A DNA stretch of 26,970 bases from Mesotaenium endlicherianum (lineage: Eukaryota > Streptophyta > Zygnematophyceae > Zygnematales > Mesotaeniaceae). Position 1 is the stretch's first letter. The number at the start of each line of letters is the position of its first letter. Positions 1-9,123 of this stretch are shown here, in pieces. The stretch lies in assembly GCA_009602735.1 (NCBI GenBank), contig WELA01007268.1, positions 398,778 through 425,747 on the forward strand, given 5' to 3'. The translations under genes were made by a program, and so were the position numbers. The notes beneath the pieces were generated by a model. The model was not told the DNA's origin and did not search any database. It saw only the letters and a list, made by a program, of their open reading frames with translations.

Positions 1-56
1 TGCAGCCTCTCTAGCTGCAGTATCTGCCACTGCTTCAGAATAGGTACGGGTTCCCG

Positions 57-146
57 CTATAGGCTTTCCGCCTGGTTTTCGACATTCTCGTTATCCTGGT
101 TCTCCATGTCTCGGGAGTTGCTAGTTTGAGACCTTGTCCTTACCAT
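57..146 (-). pseudogene. gag N-terminus of the minus-strand element, stops after 29 codons
   Basis: The start codon lies 18 bases past the primer-binding site. The product begins MVRTRSQTSNS, an opening resembling that of plant Ty3/gypsy gag proteins. It is hydrophilic and rich in Asn, Glu and Gln. A TAG at 57-59 ends the frame; whether that is a real mutation or a sequencing error cannot be told, because only about 56 bases follow. Gag would form the capsid of the cytoplasmic particle. The family assignment rests on position and the short N-terminal motif only. Confidence 0.4.
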
Positions 147-163
147 ACAAAGAAGATTGTGAA

Positions 164-179
164 AACTACTTTGATACCA
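164..179 (-). other. primer-binding site, tRNA-Met initiator type
   Basis: On the minus strand this reads TGGTATCAAAGTAGTT. The first eight bases match the complement of the 3' end of plant initiator tRNA-Met (TGGTATCA). It is separated from the LTR end by a single G, the same spacing as in the two full elements at 2440 and 17548. Confidence 0.6.
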
Positions 180-400
180 CTGAAATGAATCGACTTACCA
201 AATAGGCGATTAACAATTAAAAAAGATCTTTATATCAGCAAGTAATCTTTATGGTATTTTCGTTAACTGGTTAAACGGCAAAGGACAATACACTAGCAGG
301 GAATAATACTCGTAAGTCAAATGCGAGTGAACTAGCATCAATGATGCAAATCAGTAAACTCATACATAAGCAAGGTTAGAAGACAATGCGTATCAATGGC

Positions 401-401
401 N
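401..401. other. assembly join (single N between duplicated TGGC)
   Basis: TGGC occurs on both sides of the N (397-400 and 402-405). The other two Ns in the window show the same pattern with longer duplications. Confidence 0.5.
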
Positions 402-681
402 TGGCTTCTCGCCCTGGATTCAGATCTCTCTCAGTAAGCTGTACAAGAGAGTTGGCCTCGTTTTCGATTGCCGAACCGAGAGCAATGTCTAGCGTATGTA
501 CATGGAATGAGTTTACTGTTCAACGGTCAGTGCGATGGCACCGCCTACCCGGGAGTTAACCACGTTGGTAGGACCTCGGTTAACAAAATCCACCGCCATC
601 TCCCATCATCTCGAATCGCCATCCATCATAGGGATGTCATCTGGCCATTCATCTAGCATACCACACTTGGATGCATATCGA

Positions 682-845
682 GGCAGTTTGCTGCTACCGA
701 GTACGGAAGTCAGCTGGCTGTCAAAGAATGTGTCAGCAAGCTGACTTAAGGTGACCTCAGCCTGCTACTTCCGGCCAAGTCATTAAACTGATATAAAGTT
801 AAAAGTCCAGCAGACTGATAGTTAACTAGAGTTCAGCAGGCTGAA
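682..845. repeat. array of seven 14-bp imperfect palindromes, about 25-bp period
   Basis: Copies start at 682, 709, 732, 756, 779, 806 and 832, with intervals of 27, 23, 24, 23, 27 and 26 bases. The consensus is near GTCAGCNNGCTGAY. The copies at 732-745 (GTCAGCAAGCTGAC) and 832-845 (TTCAGCAGGCTGAA) are perfect 6+2+6 inverted repeats; the one at 709 has a single stem mismatch; those at 682, 756, 779 and 806 are weaker. The array sits in the presumed U3 of the minus-strand LTR, so an enhancer of tandem dyad sites for a dimeric DNA-binding protein is a reasonable inference. Confidence 0.5.
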
Positions 846-904
846 TTTATTTGACTATATTATTTAAATGAATATTATATCGACCAGTATACTGATTCAT
901 TACA

Positions 905-2439
905 CACTCTCACTCCGTGCTGCTTTTGTCTGCACTCTCACCTGTCCGTGCTATTTCGAGGACTGTTCATCTTTTGTGTTACATTCTAGTACTCCTCTCT
1001 AAGCTTGCAATCTCACCTTTGTTGCTGCTTTCGTTTGCACTCTCACCTCTCTAAGGTGCTTCTTTCTGCACTTCCGCTTGTTGGTGTTGCTTTCGTCTGC
1101 ACCCCCATTGATTGCACTTTCACCTGGTGCTGTTTTTGTCTACAGCCTCTCTTTGACTGCAGGAATCACCTCCAGAGGAAGGCAGGCACTGGAGAGAAGC
1201 AGCCATCAGAAGCGTGTGCCCAACACTTTGAGGCCAAGCTGCAACAGCGCTTGCTGGCTGAGCGAGCAACTTTGCTCCTGCAGCCTTTGACAAGGTAAGA
1301 AGCGCTGGCACTCTCTCTCTCATAATGCATGAGTTTCTCTGGAGGCATATTCTTGCCTGCCAGTCTATGTTCCGTTTGACTCTTGCAGAGGTGGCTGTGA
1401 CACGGCGTAATCTCCTTTAGTCTCCTCCGCAACCATTCTTGTTTGTTGTTAATTTTAATGTGGTATTGTGAAGTTGAGGCCGTATGTCAAAGGGCTGACA
1501 CCACCGGCTCTTGCGTGGCGCATGCTTGGCAGCCCCCAACCAAGAAGCACCTGAACGACAAGGTCTTCTTCGACGACCTGCCAAGGTGCACAAGAAGCTC
1601 TGCGAGCTGGGCGCCAAGTTTCAGGTCAGCTCCAGAATTGGCGTGGACCTGCCTGGCCTGTGTTCTTCTTCGTGCTTTTTTGGCTTTTTTGCAGCCAACC
1701 TCTCTTAAATTATTGATATCATCTGCGTGCGTTTGCTTTGCGCACTTTAGCAATTATAGGTGAGCGCTTGGTTGCAGCGCATTGTGTTATCTCTCTCTTG
1801 CTGTGCTTCTTCGTACCCATGCCTTTCTTGAATTATAGCTGAGGAAGAATGGAGAGTAGGGGGATGTGTGTGGCCGGGTGTGCTAACTCTGCCCTTGTTG
1901 CTCTGCTCTTGTTTTTGCGCGAAGGCCTCTGTTGCACTTTCCCTCTCTGTCCCTCTGGTCTCTCTTCTCTCTTCTTTATTCTGGATGCTCTTAATGCTAG
2001 CTGCTCTCAATTTTACTGTCTTAATCAGCTTGTCAGTTTGTCAGCTCCAGTTCTGGGCTAAGGGCTTTGTTATTTTTCCCACTCTCATTGTCTCTCGCTC
2101 TCTCTTTGTCTCTTCTCTATCTTGGTCTCTAAATGTTGCAATAAGTTTATTCAATATCGACATGAGAGCCGCTAGGGTTGCAGGAGGGCAAAGGGGTGTA
2201 GGAGGCCTTTGCAGGCTGCAGCAGCAGGAGCATCAGCTTCAAGCTACAGGCGGGTCTTTGCAGCAGCACCAGCTTTAAGCTACTACTTCATCAAGTATGT
2301 GCCCCTCCCAATCTCTATCTATAAATTTGCTGTGTCTTCTATGTCTCTTTGTGCTCTCCCAGCTCTCTTTTTATCTTTGCTATCACCGCTCTCTATTGTT
2401 CAGATTGCTATACTTATGCTGCTATGTTTACACTCTCTT
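905..2439 (+). other. pyrimidine-rich, intron-like DNA with exon-like islands
   Basis: The plus strand is dominated by CTCTCT, TTTGTGCTCT and similar tracts, as in spliceosomal introns or low-complexity spacer. Islands of balanced composition stand out: 1163-1294 (listed separately), about 1530-1622 and about 2180-2300. The second holds two partial reading frames that join only across a frame change, and ends TTTCAG followed by GTCAGC. The third encodes Ala/Gln-rich sequence. The same composition resumes at 9129 after copy 1, so one locus seems to have been split by the insertion. No protein family was recognised. Confidence 0.35.
1163..1294 (+). other. candidate internal exon of an unidentified gene
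   Basis: A 132-base block is preceded by a long pyrimidine tract ending TTTGACTGCAG and followed by an excellent donor, ACAAG|GTAAG. Only one of its three frames is open (codons starting at 1164), and it reads as a charged helical stretch with the core FEAKLQQRLLAERATLLLQ. Length and splice signals fit a normal plant exon. No family was recognised, and no transcript evidence is available here. Confidence 0.35.
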
Positions 2440-2942
2440 TGTAGTGATTTGAGTTATTATATATTAGTTTGCATATATTTCAATGTTTTCAAATATATTT
2501 GGAGTAGTATTGTGTGGATTCAAGTGTGAATAGGTACTCTAGTGACTTGGTTCATGTCCTTTGAACCTTCTAAGGCATTTTCAAAGTTAGAGGAAAAACC
2601 TAGAAGAACTCCACGTGGCAAAAGTCAAATGTGCCAATTTTAGGTCAAAAGGACATGTGTACATTATTCTAGAAAGAGGTGGCAAGTATTGGGATGTGTT
2701 GGGTGCCAACACATCAACATGCACCTTCTTAGAAATCACTTATGTAGCAAGTATATAAGCAAGAGCTAGAACATAGAAAGACATTCCAGAATCACTTTTG
2801 TACTTGCCAAAATCCAGAAATATATTAACTTGCAAGAAGCCATCTCTCTTTCAAGAAGCTACCACTTGTGTGCAAAGATCCTTGTCTTGAATAGATAAAG
2901 TATTCTGTTTTACTAAGTACTTTATCTATCTGTTTCACTACA
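2440..2942 (+). repeat. 5' LTR of chromovirus copy 1
   Basis: 503 bases, TG...CA ends, immediately followed by a G and the primer-binding site. It pairs with 8621-9123. It drives transcription of the element (U3 promoter) and is the template for first-strand transfer. Confidence 0.95.
2752..2758 (+). promoter_or_regulatory. TATA box of the LTR promoter
   Basis: TATATAA in the context GCAAGTATATAAGC, about 190 bases before the LTR end. The homologous sites differ: TTTATAA in the 3' LTR of copy 1, TATATGA in the 5' LTR of copy 2, TTTATAA in its 3' LTR. Only this LTR keeps an uninterrupted TATATAA. Transcription would start roughly 25-35 bases downstream; the exact site is not visible. Confidence 0.55.
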
Positions 2943-2943
2943 G

Positions 2944-2959
2944 TGGTATCGGAGCTAGG
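2944..2959 (+). other. primer-binding site, initiator tRNA-Met
   Basis: TGGTATCGGAGCTAGG compares with the plant initiator tRNA-Met complement TGGTATCAGAGCCAGG at 14 of 16 positions. It lies one base after the LTR, where minus-strand DNA synthesis begins. Confidence 0.85.
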
Positions 2960-3036
2960 CACTTTGGTAGCACAAGAAGATGGCCGATCCTCAAGACCAA
3001 CAACAAGCTTTCGAAGGAAGCCCTTCCTCTCCAAGA

Positions 3037-3186
3037 CACCCTCCTCCAGCGCCGATGGGAGAGCCCACTCAAGAAAATCTGCAACAACAAGAAGCACCAC
3101 AAGGAGGAGCACACCCTCCTCCAGCGTCGATGGGAGAGCCTACTCAAGGAAATCTCCAACAACAAGAAGCACCACAAGGAGGAGCA
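3037..3186 (+). repeat. in-frame 75-bp tandem duplication in gag
   Basis: Two 75-base units (3037-3111, 3112-3186) encode a 25-residue repeat beginning HPPPAPMGEPTQ and ending QEAPQGGA. The units differ at only a few bases. The same duplication is in copy 2 (18135-18284), so it predates both insertions. It lengthens a low-complexity Pro/Gln linker ahead of the capsid domain. Confidence 0.8.
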
Positions 3187-4205
3187 CCGTCAAATCCCGT
3201 GGCAGCCGCTATAGCAAAGTTGACCCCACCACAAGGAGTTCCCGCAAATGAGTGGGCAGCCTTCCTAATGACCGTCCACAACCAAGTGGGCTTGGCCACC
3301 TATGAAGCAACCGTGCAAGCGTCAAGAGAAGCTATGGCTGCCATGGTTGCCCCTATTGCGAGCAATGCTCAAAATCCAGCCCCGGCTCAAGCGCCTCCAC
3401 AAGAGCCAACGAGAGCAAGGAAACTCATCAAGCCCGGCAAACCCGACACTTTCAACCCCGGGAAAGGTGCCAACCTGAATTTATGGCTCTACCAAGTGGA
3501 GACGTACCTCGCATTCCTTGAAGTACCCGAGGAGGACTACGTTCCCTTTGCCGTTACCTTACTTAGAGGAGCAGCAACATCATGGTGGCGTAACTATCAA
3601 GCGGCTATATATCAAGCTATGGCGCACCCCATGCTCGGCCAAGAGCCCCCACCATCATATGCAAGATGGGCAGATTTTCGTGAGGCCCTCAAGAAGCAAT
3701 TCATGCCCATCAATGCGGAGAAGATTGCCCGAGGAAAGCTCCACCATCTCAAGCAAACGACGTCCGTTCAAGAGTATACATCCAGATTTCACGCCCTCAC
3801 TCTTGAGATCCCCAACATGTCTCTCGAGGAGAAGATTGACCGCTACATCTTTGGCCTCAAACCCAAGGTGGCAAAGGAAGTGGAGTTACGCGACTTGACG
3901 GACTTCTCAAAGATCATTGAAGTGGCCCAAAAGGTGGATACCTTGGATTTCAAGCACTCCGTGCCTTCATCTTCACGGGTTCCGGCGAGGCGGGTGTACG
4001 CAGCCCCTTCCACATCCGAATCTGGACCCACACCCATGGAAATTGGAGTTATTAAAAGGGACCCCGCGGCTGCTCGGAAGAGTGGAAGACCCTCCAATGA
4101 CACTTATGATGCAAGAAACCAGCAAGGAGTGAAAGCAAGACTCTCCCCGGCTGAAAACGAAGCTCTCATGACGGCTGGACTATGCTTTTATTGCAAGGAA
4201 AAGGG

Positions 4206-4206
4206 N
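4206..4206. other. assembly join inside gag (AAAGGG N AAAGGG)
   Basis: AAAGGG is present at 4200-4205 and again at 4207-4212. Copy 2 has a single AAAGGG here. Removing seven bases restores the copy 2 reading frame and the zinc knuckle, so the duplication looks like overlapping contig ends left unmerged. Confidence 0.75.
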
Positions 4207-4245
4207 AAAGGGGCATCGTGCACTGTTATGCCCCAAAAAGTTGTC

Positions 4246-4281
4246 AAAAAACGGACAGCGCCGGTAGGCCAGGAGCCTACC
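4246..4281 (+). promoter_or_regulatory. -1 ribosomal frameshift signal between gag and pol (copy 1)
   Basis: The slippery heptamer A AAA AAC is at 4246-4252, in the gag phase defined by copy 2. Ten bases later comes a perfect 7-bp GC-rich hairpin: GGTAGGC (4263-4269), loop CAGGA, GCCTACC (4275-4281). The gag stop TAG (4265-4267) lies inside the first stem strand. It is identical to the copy 2 signal; there the frames are free of the N artefact. Confidence 0.75.
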
Positions 4282-7200
4282 ACCCCAAGACCCACTTCAC
4301 GAGAAGGCAACACGCCAAGTGAGGTGGAGACCCCCGTTGAAGACGACGTTCCAGCCCCAATGAGTTTGAGAGGTTACCTTGGAGGAGAGAAGGTCCACAT
4401 CTTGGTGGATAGCGGAGCTCAAGGCAACTTCATTGCTGCAGATTTTGCCACCAAGCACGGTATTACTATGCGAACTCTTGACCACGACGAGGAGATTATG
4501 ATGCCCGATGGATTCTCCTATACTACCCCTTCCAAGAAGACGTACCCCTTGGCACTCTCTATCAAGTCCTTCAAGGATAGAGTAGTGCTCTCCCCCATGC
4601 AATTGGGCAAGTACGACGTCATCCTAGGGACGCCTTGGTTGACCAAGCACAACCCCCAAGTTGATTGGAGGACCGGTACTATCAAGATCAAGAATGACAT
4701 CACTTCAAGAATCTGAATTTTGCGCGCAATCTAGAATATCCAGACCCACGACATCGAGAAGCCGGCACACGAGATACTATTGTCCGCCCTCCAACTCAAG
4801 AGACTTGTGAGGAAGGGACACGAGCTTCTTTTGGCTTTGATCACGTCAAAAGACATCAAGAAAGACATCGAGAGTCAAGAAGGCAGTCCCGTTCTCAAGG
4901 AGATACAAGAAGTCTAAGAGGACTACAAAGAAGTATTCTCCTCGGAATTGCCCAAGTGCTTACCTCTCAAAAGGTTCCTAGACCACAAGATAGAGTTGGA
5001 GCCCGGAAGCAAGCCCATCTCTCGGCCTACGTTCAAAATGTCATACACGGAGCTAGACGAAGTCAAGAAGCAAATCAAGGAGCTACTGGAGCATGGCTTC
5101 ATTCGACCTAGCAAGTCGCCATTTGGAGCCCCGGTGCTATTTGTCAAGAAGAAAGATGGTACCTTGAGGATGTGTGTGGACTATCGCACCCTCAACAAGA
5201 TCACCATCAAGAATCGATACCCGCTGCCGCGCATGGATGAGCTCATGGACCGGATGGATGGACCCAAGTACTTCACAAAGATTGACTTACGGAGCGGCTA
5301 CCACCAGATTCGCATCGCAGAACCGGACATAGAGAAGACGGCATTGAGGGCAAGATATGGACATTTTGAGTTCATGGTCCTGCCATTTGGACTCACCAAC
5401 GCGCCAGCAACTTTCACGACTATGATGAACACCATGTTTCAGCCCATGTTGGACAGATTTGTGGTGGTATTCATCGATGACACCCTTATCTACAGCAAGA
5501 CCCTTGAAGAGCATGCGAGACACTTGAAAGTAGTCCTCGAAGTATTGAAGCAAAACAAGCTATTTGCAAAGGAGTCAAAGTGCGAGTTTGCCAAACAAGA
5601 AGTGGAGATCCTAGGTCTCCACGTGACTGTTGATGGCATCAAGATGGACCCCAAGAAGACCACGGTGGTGGAGGAATGGCCAACCCCCACGACCAAGAAA
5701 GAACTCCAGTTATTCTTGGGACTTGCCAATTGGTACAGAAAATTCATCCAAGGCTTCTCGCACATAGCAGCCCCCTTGACAGATCTACTCAAGAAGGACA
5801 GGCTATATACATGGACCGAGAACAAGGAAGAGGCATTTCAAGAGTTAAAACGAAGATTGACCACATCCCCGGTGCTCACACTCCCAAGTCCAAACCCAGA
5901 TTGGCCCTTCCACGTCATCACCGATGCATCTTCCTATGCAATAGGAGCAATCCTGCTTCAAGACCAAGGCAAGGGACTGCAGCCCATCGCCTACGAGTCA
6001 AGGAAGCTAAATCCAGCCGAGCAAAATTATACAACCACGGAGCGAGAGGCATTGGCGATTGTACATGCCTTGAAGGTTTGGCGCTGCTACGTTGAAGGAC
6101 GCAAAGTACTGGTCACCACGGACCACGAGGCGTTAAAGCACCTCCAAACGCAGCCGTATCTCTCAAGGAGACAAGCAAGATGGAGCGGATACTTGCAACA
6201 ATACAACATCACGATTCAGTACCAGCCCGGCAAGACAAACCCGGCTGACCCCCTCTCAAGACTGCAATTAAATGCAGTGATGGTATCCCTGAAGACAGAT
6301 CTGGAAGCTCGATTTTCAGCCGCCTATGAAAGAGACCCTTACTACAAGAACGGAGAAGCAGCCTTGGACCCATGCAAGAAGCAAGAAGGCAATTATTGGG
6401 TGAGGCAAGATACGGGCCAGAGATGTGTTCCTAATGACATAGACCTCCGGCTCTTGCTTCTACGAGAAGCACACGACAACCCTCTTGGAGGACACTTTGG
6501 AATCCTAAGGACCACGGGCGTTCTAGCTAGGACTTATTGTTGGCCAAGCATGTCTAAGCAAGTCAAGAAGTACTGCAGGAGCTGTGACACATGCCAAAGA
6601 ATCAAGCCGTCATCGCAAAAGGCGGGAGGACTCCTCCAACCACTACCAATCCCCGAAAGACAATGGACGGGCATCTCAATGGACCTTATCGTGGACCTGC
6701 CCGTGACACCTCGAGGCCATAATGCAATACTAACGGTGGTGGACAGACTTACCAAGATGGCTCATTTCATTCCCACGACGACTAAGGCTACAGCACCACA
6801 ACTTGCAAGACTCATCTTTGACAACATCTTCCGACACCATGGACTACCATCAATAATTGTGTCAGATAGAGATCCAAGATTCACAAGCCATTTCTGGAAA
6901 AATCTCTTCAAGAACTTGGGTACATCGCTGGATATGTCTACTGCCTACCACCCACAATCAGATGGGCAAACCGAGCGTATGAATCGTACCCTAAAGACCT
7001 CTCTAAAGGCCTACGTGTCTACCCTCGAGCAAGACTGGGACATGTACTTGACCCCCCTCGAGTTTGCCTACAACAACACTACGCAGGCCTCTACCCAAGA
7101 GTCCCCATTCTTCCTCAACTATGGCTTCCATCCAACCACGCCGCTGAGCTTCACGGCTGGCCATGATGAAGTACCTGCAGCCACAGATTTTATGGAGACA

Positions 7201-7854
7201 TTAGAAGCAGCCCTTACAGCAGCGAAGAAAGCTCTACAACACGCGCAAGATGCTCAAGCAAGAGTGGCGAACAGATCCAGAAGAGAAATTACGTACAGAG
7301 TGGGTGACAACGTGTTACTATCATCCAAGAATATTTCCCTGAACAACAGGCCTGCCGACAGCAAGTTCTCTCCCAAGTATTTGGGACCCTTCAAGTTTAT
7401 CCAGCAAGTCAACCCCGTTGCTTTCAAGCTAGAACTTCCCCAGACTATGCACATCAACCCCGCATTTCACGCTTCCCTCTTCAAGCCATATGTGCAACCC
7501 GACAACAAGTTCCCAGGACGTGTGACAACCCCACCAGCCCCAACAATAGTGGATGATCATTTGGAGTACGAAGTGGAAGACATAGTGGCTATGAGAAATT
7601 TCAGGAGACAATAGCAATACTTGATCAAGTGGAAAGGATATCCAGATTCGGAGAGTAGTTGGGTGGCGGCGCACTACCTTGACAAAGTTAAGAGAAAGTT
7701 GAAGCGCTTCCATGCCGCCAACCCCCATCTTGGACCAGCCCCAAGTCTCTCTACTAGAAGCCCGGAGACTTCAGGGAGGCAGCCTGCCACCATCAAGAAG
7801 CAGCAGAAGACCCCTTGGAGGCAGCCTGCAAGAACCACAAAGAGGAAAAAATGA
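4253..7854 (+). pseudogene. pol: pol of copy 1: protease, RT, RNase H, integrase, chromodomain
   Basis: This polyprotein copies and inserts the element. An aspartic protease has DSGA at 4408-4419 and ILGTPWL later. Reverse transcriptase has PFGLTNAPATF and the catalytic FIDD at 5470-5481. RNase H has ITDASS with its Asp at 5923. Integrase has the HHCC zinc site (about 6472-6594) and catalytic Asp 6682, Asp 6865 and Glu 6973, a D-35-E spacing. The C-terminal chromodomain (about 7567-7700, YEVEDI, YLIKWKGYPDSE, SSWV) would bind a methylated histone and steer insertion into heterochromatin. Four stops break the frame: TGA 4714, TAG 4732, TAA 4915, and TAG 7612 inside the chromodomain; copy 2 has Cys, Gln, Leu and Gln codons there. 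Otherwise it is open to TGA 7852-7854. Confidence 0.9.
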
Positions 7855-8464
7855 CATTAGACACTTTTCTCTTCTTGCAGTTTCTGGATAGAAAACTAAA
7901 ACTGGTACTGGTGATAGATCTCTGCATAATAAATTCTGAAAATTTACCTGGCTGTAGCCCATGAGTAGCCCGTCATTCAGAGTCTAAGTTTGCTTAATTT
8001 GGAGCATTGGTGATAGAGATATGCGCTAAGTAGAAGGGGGTCAAGCTGTTGGCATTGTTAGGGCAGAATATGCCTTCTGTCATTGTGCCCTCCCCTGAAC
8101 TTGGAATGCTCTGAAACTCAAGACTCTGGTAGAACATCTTACAGCGCCCAGTTTGAGACTTAGTTTGCAGAACTTGAAGAAGTATAGAAGGACTTATGAT
8201 TCTCAGAAGTTTCTGCACAGATTTGGAGGAGTGCCTACTCTCTCAGCTCTCAACGACACTCCAGAAATTAGAATGCTCTCAAATTTGGTGACCCTGTAGA
8301 GTTCTCCAACGCGGTTTGTCTGGCACTCAAATTTTCAGATTTGGAGCAGTTCTGTGGACGCTATAAATTTTTGAATTCGTGGCAGATTCTGGGCCAACTT
8401 GTACAATTTTCTTTATCATCAAGGAGTAGGCTAGCCAATAAGGTCACACCACCCACGACCTTGC

Positions 8465-8593
8465 CTAGTCTACCTTACATGTGTAGCACCTGACTTGGCG
8501 CCTTTGACTAGTCCTCTTCACATGTGTGGCATCTGACTTGAAGCTGTTGACTAGTCTGCTCCACATGTGTAAGACCTGACTTGACGCGCCGAG
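8465..8593 (+). repeat. three 43-bp tandem repeats upstream of the polypurine tract
   Basis: Units start at 8465, 8508 and 8551, each beginning CTAGTC and containing ACATGTGT and CTGACTTG. The period is exactly 43 in this copy and in copy 2 (23560, 23603, 23646), so the array is a fixed part of the family. Confidence 0.8.
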
Positions 8594-8610
8594 ACGTCGC
8601 TTTTTCTGAC

Positions 8611-8620
8611 GGGGGAGTAA
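8611..8620 (+). other. polypurine tract of copy 1
   Basis: GGGGGAGTAA abuts the 3' LTR. Plus-strand DNA synthesis would start from an RNase H-resistant primer here. Copy 2 has a longer G run at the same place. Confidence 0.7.
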
Positions 8621-9123
8621 TGTAGTGATTTGAGTTATTATATATTAGTTTGCATATATTTTAATGTTTTCAAATATATTTGGAGTAGTATTGTGTGGAT
8701 TCGAGTGTGAATAGGTACTCTAGTGACTTGGTTCATGTCCTTTGAACCTTCTAAGGCATTTTCGAAGTTAGAGGAAAAACCTAGAAGAACTCCACGTGGC
8801 AAAAGTCAAATGTGCCATTTTTAGGTCAAAAGGACATGTGTACATTATTCTAGAAAGAGGTGGCAAATTTTGGGATGTGTTGGGTGCCAACACATCAACA
8901 TGCACCTTCTTAGAAATTACTTATGTAGCAAGTTTATAAGCAAGAGCTAGAACAAAGAAAAAGATTCCAGAATCACTCTTGTACTTGCCAAACTCCAGAA
9001 ATATATTAACTTTCAAAAAGCCATCTCTCTTTCAAGAAGCTACCACTTGTGTTCAAAGATCCTTGTCTTGAATAGATAAAGTATTCTGTTTTACTAAGTA
9101 CTTCATCTATCTGTTTCACTACA
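8621..9123 (+). repeat. 3' LTR of chromovirus copy 1
   Basis: 503 bases, same length as the 5' LTR, starting TGTAG and ending CTACA. It is followed by the target duplication CTCTT (9124-9128). By eye, about 17 substitutions separate it from the 5' LTR. Confidence 0.95.

Larger units (their letters stand above)
1..904 (-). mobile_element. 5' end of a minus-strand LTR retrotransposon, cut by the window edge
   Basis: Read on the minus strand, the order is LTR (tentatively 904 to 181), one spacer base, a tRNA-Met-type primer-binding site, then a gag-like start codon at 146. This is the 5' end of an LTR retrotransposon whose body runs off the left side. The LTR-spacer-PBS arrangement matches the two full chromoviruses in this window, but the sequence is different, so it is another family. 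The right boundary near 904 is inferred from a CA end and from the switch to pyrimidine-rich DNA. No target duplication can be tested because the other end is missing. Confidence 0.6.
181..904 (-). repeat. tentative 5' LTR of the minus-strand element
   Basis: The plus strand opens with TG at 181, next to the primer-binding site, and closes with CA near 904, giving about 724 bases. On the minus strand this would be U3 at the right and U5 at the left. It contains an N at 401 and the palindrome array at 682-845, which falls in the U3 part. The right end is uncertain by a few bases (904 or 906), and no second LTR is present to confirm it. Confidence 0.45.
2980..4267 (+). pseudogene. gag: gag of chromovirus copy 1 (capsid/nucleocapsid)
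   Basis: Gag starts at the first ATG after the primer-binding site (MADPQDQQQAF) and encodes the particle-forming protein. The N-terminus is Pro/Gln-rich, with a duplicated 25-residue unit. A retrotransposon-gag domain follows at about residues 165-320, with signatures such as LRGAATSWWRNY and IFGLKPKVAKEVEL. A CCHC zinc knuckle that binds RNA lies near residue 403 (CFYCKEKG...). A 7-base duplication with an N at 4206 sits inside the knuckle and throws the frame. In the phase shared with copy 2 the knuckle is complete (GHRALLC) and gag ends at TAG 4265-4267. The long gag-protease fusion read through the N is therefore probably artificial. Confidence 0.85.
7855..8620 (+). other. 3' non-coding region of copy 1
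   Basis: About 770 bases lie between the pol stop and the 3' LTR. No reading frame is conserved with copy 2, although the DNA is clearly homologous. It holds the 43-bp triple repeat and the polypurine tract. Confidence 0.7.
2440..9123 (+). mobile_element. chromovirus (Ty3/gypsy) copy 1, full length, coding-defective
   Basis: The element is 6684 bases, flanked by a perfect 5-base target duplication CTCTT (2435-2439 and 9124-9128), with LTRs that begin TGTAG and end CTACA. The order is LTR, tRNA-Met primer-binding site, gag, -1 frameshift site, protease-RT-RNase H-integrase-chromodomain, 3' non-coding region with a triple repeat, polypurine tract, LTR. By eye the two LTRs differ at about 17 of 503 positions, so the insertion is not recent. 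Pol carries four premature stops (4714, 4732, 4915, 7612). It inserted into the pyrimidine-rich locus that continues at 9129. Confidence 0.95.

Noticed and set aside
1868..2529. Two overlapping plus-strand frames of 136 and 106 codons
   Set aside because: They are mostly Leu/Ser/Cys-rich translations of pyrimidine tracts, which stay open by composition; the second runs into the LTR of copy 1.
3037..3186. Direct repeats considered as a CRISPR array or satellite
   Set aside because: Only two units, in frame within gag, with no spacers; it is a protein-coding duplication.
2980..4716. Single gag-protease protein of 578 residues in copy 1
   Set aside because: It exists only because of the seven extra bases around the N at 4206; copy 2 and the zinc-knuckle phase contradict it.
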